From Sporobacter sp963675425 (GTDB taxonomy: Bacteria > Bacillota > Clostridia > Oscillospirales > Oscillospiraceae), in contig OY776214.1 of NCBI GenBank assembly GCA_963675425.1, positions 2,232,001-2,296,000 of the forward strand: a stretch of DNA of 64,000 nt, read 5' to 3'. Below are positions 58,967 to 64,000 of the stretch, piece by piece; positions within the stretch are counted from its first letter, which is position 1; every line of letters starts with the position of its first letter. The translations under genes and the position numbers were made by a program. Below the pieces are notes generated by a model. It was not told where the DNA came from, searched no databases, and was given only the letters and a program-made list of their open reading frames with translations.

Positions 58967-60733
58967 TTACCGGGAGATGTAGCAGCTTTTCCATTCCAGT
59001 TTGCACAGCTTTTTCAGGGAGCTGGCATATTCCGTCAGCTCCTGGATATCTTTAAAAAGACGGTTCCGCATATTGACGCCGGCAACGGATACGCTCATGA
59101 TTGGAAACTGTTCCTCCTCGCCCTTGCGGTTTTTCGAATAGATATAGCCCTTTTCTAAATCTGTTTCGTGATAAAATGCCCGAATACCCTCGTTAAAGCG
59201 GCGGATAAACGTGCCGGCAAGCTCCGCACAGTCGTACGTGTCGAGAATGACGACGAAATCATCGCCGCCGATGTGACCGATAAAATTGTTGAGCGGGACA
59301 AGTTCTTTTAAGAGATCGGCAACGAATTGGATGACCTTGTCACCGTTGGCGAAGCCATACGTATCGTTGTAGGCCTTGAAGTTATCGAGATCCACATAGA
59401 GGATGGTATGCGGCTGCTCCGACTTGATGAATCGCTCGAAATTTTGCTCAATGGCAAGATTGCCCGGCAGGCCCGTGAGCGGATTGAGCTGCCGTGAGTT
59501 AAAGACCTCCATTTCCATCACTTTTTCAAGAAGATCCTTGACGGTTACAATACCAAGATAAGTGCCGTCCTTAGTAACAACGAACATGTCATAGATTTTT
59601 TTCTGCGCACGGGACATAGCCAGCTTCGAAACGATACCGATTGGTGTTTCGGCTTCCGTAACGAGCGGGTTACGGTCCATGATATTGCTGATGGGGCGCT
59701 TGGAGTACAGGCTGTAACCGTATTGTCCGCTCAGCTTGCTTTCGATGCCCGAGCGCGTCATGATCCCCAGCACGTGCCGGTCATCGTCGACGACGGTGAC
59801 GCCCATCATGCTCTCGTTTCGTAGAAAATGATTAAATACGTCGCCGGCCAGATCCGACGGTGAAACGGTGACGCCGAGGCTGCAGAGATTGCCGATATAA
59901 TAGGTCGTGACATTTCGGAATATATGGTTTTTTTGGGCGTTTGAGGCGTGAACGGTCTTCAGGACCTGTTCATCGATCGGACGTATCTCGCTTTCGGGAT
60001 GCTGGATAAAATAGCCCTGGCCGTATTGGACGCCGATTTCGATGAGCGTGCGCATTTCGCTTTCCGTTTCGATGCCCTCGGCAATGAGCGCCACGTTTGT
60101 CAGGCAGCAGAATTCATGCAGACTGGTGACGAGCGATTTTTTATAAGTGTCTTTATCAATATCCCGAACAAGCTGCATGTCCAGCTTAATGTAGTGCGGG
60201 TGTACGTCGGTTATGAGGTTGAGCCCCGAATAGCCGGCCCCGGCGTCGTCTATGGCGATTTCGTAATTCTGGCTCTTATAATGGTCAATGGTCCTTCGGA
60301 AACCGTCAAGATTGCTGATGGCGTTCTTTTCCGAAATCTCAAAGAGGATTTTCGACGGGTCAATGTTATAGCTTTTGAGATATTCCTTCGTAAAGCCCAG
60401 CTTGAACTTGTCGTCGTGGATAACGCTGGCATTGACGTTTAAGAACAATTTGTACGGGAAATCGTTTTGATGGACTTTCTCCAGCGCTTTTGTCCGGCAC
60501 AGCTGCTCAAGCTCCCAGAGCTTTCCCGTTTCCGACGCCACGCCGAACATCGCGTCCGGATTTTTAAGCGGCGAATCCTCCGGCCCGCGGCTGAGCGCCT
60601 CATAACCCAGAATGGAACCGTCACGCAAGGAGATGACCGGCTGAAGGACAATGCGAATGTTTGCCTGCTGCAATATCAGCGTCAGATGTTTCTCCAGTTC
60701 ATTTTCCGATTCGCACACGATCATTGGCTGCAT
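58967..60733 (-). CDS. EAL - CBS - GGDEF c-di-GMP protein
   Basis: 588 aa from ATG 60733 (AGGGG upstream). Domain order: EAL (about 15-255) with LGYEALSRG, LFLNVNASVI, FEISEKNAI, AIDDAGAGYSGLNLI and LIAEGIETESE; a CBS pair (about 285-405) with VVDDDRHVLGIMTRSGI and FVVTKDGTYLGIVTVKDLLE; GGDEF (about 410-580) with LNPLTGLPGNLAIEQNFERF and HIGGDDFVVIL. Many catalytic EAL residues are present, and GGDDF is a permitted active-site variant. The CBS pair may sense adenine nucleotides. Single-gene unit; cytoplasmic. Confidence 0.9.
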   Translation of the reverse strand: MQPMIVCESENELEKHLTLILQQANIRIVLQPVISLRDGSILGYEALSRGPEDSPLKNPDAMFGVASETGKLWELEQLCRTKALEKVHQNDFPYKLFLNVNASVIHDDKFKLGFTKEYLKSYNIDPSKILFEISEKNAISNLDGFRRTIDHYKSQNYEIAIDDAGAGYSGLNLITDVHPHYIKLDMQLVRDIDKDTYKKSLVTSLHEFCCLTNVALIAEGIETESEMRTLIEIGVQYGQGYFIQHPESEIRPIDEQVLKTVHASNAQKNHIFRNVTTYYIGNLCSLGVTVSPSDLAGDVFNHFLRNESMMGVTVVDDDRHVLGIMTRSGIESKLSGQYGYSLYSKRPISNIMDRNPLVTEAETPIGIVSKLAMSRAQKKIYDMFVVTKDGTYLGIVTVKDLLEKVMEMEVFNSRQLNPLTGLPGNLAIEQNFERFIKSEQPHTILYVDLDNFKAYNDTYGFANGDKVIQFVADLLKELVPLNNFIGHIGGDDFVVILDTYDCAELAGTFIRRFNEGIRAFYHETDLEKGYIYSKNRKGEEEQFPIMSVSVAGVNMRNRLFKDIQELTEYASSLKKLCKLEWKSCYISR

Positions 60734-61098
60734 AACATAACCCCTGTATGTATATTTATTTTGGCAAGTTTCATTTTAGTAAGATTACCCAACGCAATCA
60801 TCTTAAAATCAGTGCTTTACACGGGCTATCACATTAACGTAAAACCCACGTTAAATTTAAACAAATAGAACGTTGCAGCGTCATGGCATTTAAGTCTTTA
60901 ATTAGTGTGCGCGGTGCGACGGCGTGTCGTCTTAGACGCAATTAAACCGGGGCCTTAAGCGGCGGCCCCGGTCAAGCTGTCGACAAAGCACTTCGGGCTT
61001 TGTCGACAAGAAGAGTACATGACGGCTGCTCAGCCGCAACCGTCATGATAAGAGTCATTTCCGATGCGCATGTCCCCGGAAATAACGGATATTAATTT
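60734..61098. repeat. intergenic region with stacked hairpins
   Basis: GGGGCC..GGCCCC near 60951, TGTCGACAAAGC / GCTTTGTCGACA at 60978-61008 (12-bp perfect arms), and CATGACGG / CCGTCATG at 61018-61047. The middle element resembles the end of repeat copy C (AAGCTGTCGACTAAGC). No gene seen. Confidence 0.55.
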
Positions 61099-61120
61099 TT
61101 TCCGTCGTGCGCGACGGAAA
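61099..61120 (-). terminator. terminator of the Mo/W-enzyme operon
   Basis: TTTCCGTCG / CGACGGAAA with loop TGCG; AAAAATTAAT follows on the minus strand. Confidence 0.65.
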
Positions 61121-61171
61121 CTCTGCGAGGCTTTTTGCGCTTTGACAATAGTGTGCTATCGGAAGCGGTGC

Positions 61172-61675
61172 TTATTTGAGGCTCTTCAGGATATCCTGCT
61201 CCGTCTGCCGCTTCTCGTCTGCCGTCATATGAATCAGGGTGAGCGCGCGCGTCGGGCAGGTGGCCACGCAGGGCGGACGAGTGCCGTCCAAGTCCGGGTT
61301 GGGCGCATCCGTGCACAAATCACATTTTTGCATCAGGCCATCCGCGCCGTACTGCGGCACGTCGTAGGGGCATGCGTCCAAGCAGGCCTGACAGCCAATG
61401 CAGACGTCGCGGTCGACACGCACAAGCCCGTCCGCCTGCTTGGATATAGCCGAGACGGGGCAGACATCGGCGCAGGCCGGCGCGTGGCAATGCTGACAGG
61501 ACAGCGATACGGCGGAGCACGTTACATCCGGATACGCGCCGTGCCAGACGTTAAGTACGCGCCGCCACTTAATGCCGGCCTCCGTTTGCCGCCACATCTT
61601 ACAGGCGGCCTCACAGCCGAAGCATTGAATGCAGGCAGCCTGGTCAAAGCAGAAACCCCACTCAAACTCATTCAT
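61172..61675 (-). CDS. four-cluster 4Fe-4S electron-transfer subunit (DmsB/PhsB-like)
   Basis: 167 aa. ATG 61675 overlaps the large subunit by 8 bases and has GGAGGTGA upstream. Four cluster motifs are visible: CIQCFGCEAAC, CQHCHAPACADVCPVSA, CIGCQACLDACPYDV and CDLC ... CVATCPTRAL. It passes electrons to or from the Mo/W subunit. No membrane-anchor subunit (DmsC/NrfD type) follows, so the complex is probably soluble or uses an anchor encoded elsewhere. Confidence 0.92.
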   Translation of the reverse strand: MNEFEWGFCFDQAACIQCFGCEAACKMWRQTEAGIKWRRVLNVWHGAYPDVTCSAVSLSCQHCHAPACADVCPVSAISKQADGLVRVDRDVCIGCQACLDACPYDVPQYGADGLMQKCDLCTDAPNPDLDGTRPPCVATCPTRALTLIHMTADEKRQTEQDILKSLK

Positions 61676-63905
61676 ACAGGCTCACCTCCACAAGCGTTTG
61701 GCTGCTCATCGCCGTAATCAGCGGGTCGTAGGCCTTGTCAGGATCGACGCTGTACATATTGTTGACATTGGCCCCGCCGTCCGTGAGCGGCAGTTCATCA
61801 AGGCCCAGCTCCTTACAGCCCTGCCACCAGCCGTGCAGAAGCATAACCGTGTCGGGCCGGATTCCGGGATAAACCGCAGCTTTTACTTTCATGGACCCGT
61901 GTCTCGATTTAACGGTGATCCAGTCTCCGTCTTTGATGCCGCGCGATGCCGCCGACGATGGGTGGATGTGAAGGCTGGGATACGGCTCCGTTTCGCGCAG
62001 CAGCGGGACATTTCTCTGCCAGGCGGCCGTAAAGTTTTTGGAGGTGTGGTAATCTGAGAGTAAAAGCGGGTAGGTGCTCAAAAGCTCCGGTGTACCGGAG
62101 GGACTTTCCGGCATCTCGCGCCACTCGGGCAGGGGGCTGTAACCTTCCTTTTCGAAGGCGGTGTTATATAGGGCGACCTTGCCGTCCGGCAGGAAGGGCG
62201 CCCGGTCCAGCCGCAGGCTTTTTCCGGAAAAGGCACGCGTATAGTTTTCGTATGAACGTCCGCCGGCCGGCGGATCAAAAATTTTGCCGATGGGATACGT
62301 CCTCAGCTCGTCGAGCGTCATATCAAAGGCCGACAGCTGGAAGTTTTGCATCGCTTCAAGGTTGCCGTGCCAGAAATCCTCACCGTAGCCCATTTTAACA
62401 CCAAGCTCCAGAAAGAAGTTGAAGATCGATTTATAGTCGCCCAGCGGCTCAATAACCTTTTGGCGCGCCATAATCCAGCCGGCGCGCGTTTCAAAGGGAT
62501 CGCCGGCCTCGTACGGCGTCGTCGTCGGCAGGACGATGTCGGCATAATCCATATCGGCGGTGCGCGCTACGTCGATGACGACGTAAAAATCCACCTTTTT
62601 CAGAGCCTCAATCACGCGTTTTGTGCCCCGTGTGCTGACGGCGGGCTGCGTACCCGGCGAGATAATTGTACGTACGGGATACGGCTTTTCCGTCAGGACG
62701 CTTTCGAGTATCCTGTAATACGCCGAGGAGGTACCCTCGAAAAAAGGTTGGAACGGGATGGGAAATTCCGGCGCGACGAGCTTGCTTACCATCTCAGGCG
62801 TATAGCGCTCCGGCAGGCTCAGCGATTTTGGGAATGCCATGCCGCCCGGCGGTCCGAGCAGGTTGCAGCCGGGACGGTCAAGATGGCCGGTAATCGCCAT
62901 CAGAATGGCCACGGCGCGGATTGCATCGCTCGAGGATGGCGCATGCTCCACACCGTTGCCAAGATCTATCACGGCCTTTTGAGTCGTCGCGTAAAGCCGC
63001 GCGATTTTTATAATCTGCTCAGCGGGTACCCCGGTAATCTCTTCGCCCCAGGCGGGCGGATATTGCTGTATATGGGCCTTAAGTTCGTCATAGCCGGTGC
63101 ACCAGTTTTGGACGAACGCCTCGTCAATGAGCTTTTCACCCATGATTACATGGAGCATAGACAGGGCCAGTGCCGCATCAGTGCCGGGCCGCAGCGGAAC
63201 CCAGATGTCCGCCATGCCGGCATCCGGCTCGACGGACGGCTTGACGGCGATGATTGTCGCGCCGCGTTTTTTCGCGTCGATAAAATCGCGTGCCGGGCTC
63301 ATGGCCGGACCCGAGTAAAACGGCTGGCGTCCCCACAGAATGACGAGCTCCGCGTTTTTATAGTCGCACGAGGGTGTGCCGCCGATGGTGTACGAAAACG
63401 AGAAAGCGCGCTGCATGGCGCAGATGCCGCTGTGTCCGTAATTCGGGCTGCCGTGCGCGATCAGAAAACGCTGCATCAGCTCGCTGTATGTCCGACGGGC
63501 AGGGGAGAGGATGGCCAGCGTTTCCGGACCGTATCTGGTCTTTTGTTCTTTAAGACGGTCGGCGATGATGTCCAGGGCTTCGTCCCAGGAGATTTCGCGG
63601 AATTTACCCTCGCCCTTCTCACCGGCTCGCAGAAGCGGCGTTTTGAGCCGGTCGGGCGAATACACCCACTGGGGTGCGGCCTGCCCCTTGATGCAGACGC
63701 TGCCACGGTTAATGGGGCTTTCGGCCATACCGGCTACACGCAGAAAGCGTCCGCCTTTTTTAAACGCGTAAACACCGCAGCCGGCAGCAGGACCGCACAT
63801 AGCGCAAAAGGTCGGTACAACCTGCTCGCCGTTTGAGGCCGCGAGCGAGCGGGCTTCGTCGTATGTAAGACCCGCGCAAGTTGCGGCTTTCCCGGAATCC
63901 GTCAT
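61668..63905 (-). CDS. Mo/W-bis-pyranopterin oxidoreductase, catalytic subunit
   Basis: 745 aa of the DMSO-reductase superfamily; AGGAGG lies 7 bases before ATG 63905. An N-terminal 4Fe-4S site has Cys34, Cys37, Cys43 (CAMCGPAAGC) and Cys71 (GSVCIKG). GSPNYGHSGICAMQRAF places a Cys at the likely metal-ligand position, as in thiosulfate/polysulfide reductases and acetylene hydratase. Later parts are ELVILWGRQPFYSGPAMS and DYADIVLPTTTPYEAGDPFE, and the C-terminal domain has GIKDGDWITVKSRHGSMKVK. There is no twin-arginine signal, so the enzyme stays in the cytoplasm, unlike most respiratory relatives. Substrate unknown. Confidence 0.9.
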   Translation of the reverse strand: MTDSGKAATCAGLTYDEARSLAASNGEQVVPTFCAMCGPAAGCGVYAFKKGGRFLRVAGMAESPINRGSVCIKGQAAPQWVYSPDRLKTPLLRAGEKGEGKFREISWDEALDIIADRLKEQKTRYGPETLAILSPARRTYSELMQRFLIAHGSPNYGHSGICAMQRAFSFSYTIGGTPSCDYKNAELVILWGRQPFYSGPAMSPARDFIDAKKRGATIIAVKPSVEPDAGMADIWVPLRPGTDAALALSMLHVIMGEKLIDEAFVQNWCTGYDELKAHIQQYPPAWGEEITGVPAEQIIKIARLYATTQKAVIDLGNGVEHAPSSSDAIRAVAILMAITGHLDRPGCNLLGPPGGMAFPKSLSLPERYTPEMVSKLVAPEFPIPFQPFFEGTSSAYYRILESVLTEKPYPVRTIISPGTQPAVSTRGTKRVIEALKKVDFYVVIDVARTADMDYADIVLPTTTPYEAGDPFETRAGWIMARQKVIEPLGDYKSIFNFFLELGVKMGYGEDFWHGNLEAMQNFQLSAFDMTLDELRTYPIGKIFDPPAGGRSYENYTRAFSGKSLRLDRAPFLPDGKVALYNTAFEKEGYSPLPEWREMPESPSGTPELLSTYPLLLSDYHTSKNFTAAWQRNVPLLRETEPYPSLHIHPSSAASRGIKDGDWITVKSRHGSMKVKAAVYPGIRPDTVMLLHGWWQGCKELGLDELPLTDGGANVNNMYSVDPDKAYDPLITAMSSQTLVEVSLYE

Positions 63906-63931
63906 AGCATTGCCTCCTGTAAAACTTAGTA

Positions 63932-63948
63932 GTTACGTTTACTGTAAC
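63932..63948. promoter_or_regulatory. inverted repeat upstream of the Mo/W operon
   Basis: GTTAC, seven bases, GTAAC (GTTACGTTTACTGTAAC), centred about 35 bases before the start codon. Possible operator. Confidence 0.35.
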
Positions 63949-63953
63949 ATGCC

Positions 63954-63980
63954 GAAAAAGGGCTGTCAATGACAGCCCTT
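63954..63980 (-). terminator. terminator of a leftward gene beyond the window
   Basis: AAGGGCTGTC / GACAGCCCTT with loop AAT; the U-run (CTTTTTC) is on the minus strand, so it ends transcription coming from the right. Confidence 0.7.
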
Positions 63981-64000
63981 ATGCTGTTGGAAAACCCGGC

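Noticed and set aside
62346..63836. 496-codon open frame antisense to the Mo/W enzyme gene
   Set aside because: Shadow of a well-supported gene; rich in Arg and His without domain pattern or start site.

Overview
The window looks like a chromosomal segment of a strictly anaerobic, Gram-positive Clostridia-type bacterium, possibly Oscillospiraceae-like. The grounds are AGGAGG-type ribosome binding sites, frequent TTG/GTG starts, an S-layer-homology protein, SipW-type secretion, oxygen-sensitive enzyme families (2-hydroxyacyl-CoA dehydratase, Fe-S old-yellow-enzyme fusions, Mo/W-bisPGD enzyme) and palindromic intergenic repeats. The taxon is inferred from gene content only.

Left part (1-12.1 kb): the start of an SLH protein, a tRNA Met-Glu-Val array, ddl and murF (peptidoglycan D-Ala-D-Ala branch), a pseudouridine synthase, tRNA-Asp and tRNA-Thr, a lone tyrosine recombinase whose gene is flanked by two identical 21-bp sites in inverted orientation, then CheW, a chemoreceptor and a multi-PAS GGDEF/HD-GYP c-di-GMP enzyme.

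Middle part (12.1-39.6 kb): a large catabolic or reductive island. A SARP-like PAS/GAF regulator and two LysR regulators surround a complete oligopeptide-type ABC importer, three fumarate-reductase-like FAD proteins, two FAD_oxidored-type flavoproteins, an old-yellow-enzyme/2,4-dienoyl-CoA-reductase-type protein, two UroD/MtaA-fold proteins, a QueG-like double-4Fe-4S protein, a candidate Cys-rich microprotein, and a 2-hydroxyacyl-CoA dehydratase with its ATP-dependent activator. The likely logic is import of a small organic substrate, then reductive and dehydrating steps in the cytoplasm. The substrate cannot be read from the sequence. Several palindromes look like operators; one 16-bp palindrome is shared by both UroD-type genes.

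Secretion cluster (39.7-44.8 kb): two SipW-dependent-type surface proteins (one with a CBM2-like domain), a 49-aa secreted peptide, a SipW-type signal peptidase, an ABC ATPase homologue that has lost its catalytic motifs, and an ABC-permease-like membrane protein fused to a signal-peptidase fold whose Ser and His positions are replaced. This is the best candidate for an undescribed system.

Right part (44.8-64 kb): a ferritin-like protein, an AT-rich patch with a membrane protein and a phage-gene relic, a cupin protein, a TPP enzyme, a THEP1-like NTPase, a second old-yellow-enzyme fusion, an MBL hydrolase, an SDR, a MarR-controlled heterodimeric ABC exporter, an EAL-CBS-GGDEF protein, and a two-gene Mo/W-bisPGD oxidoreductase. 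A family of interspersed intergenic repeats is scattered between 18 and 61 kb.
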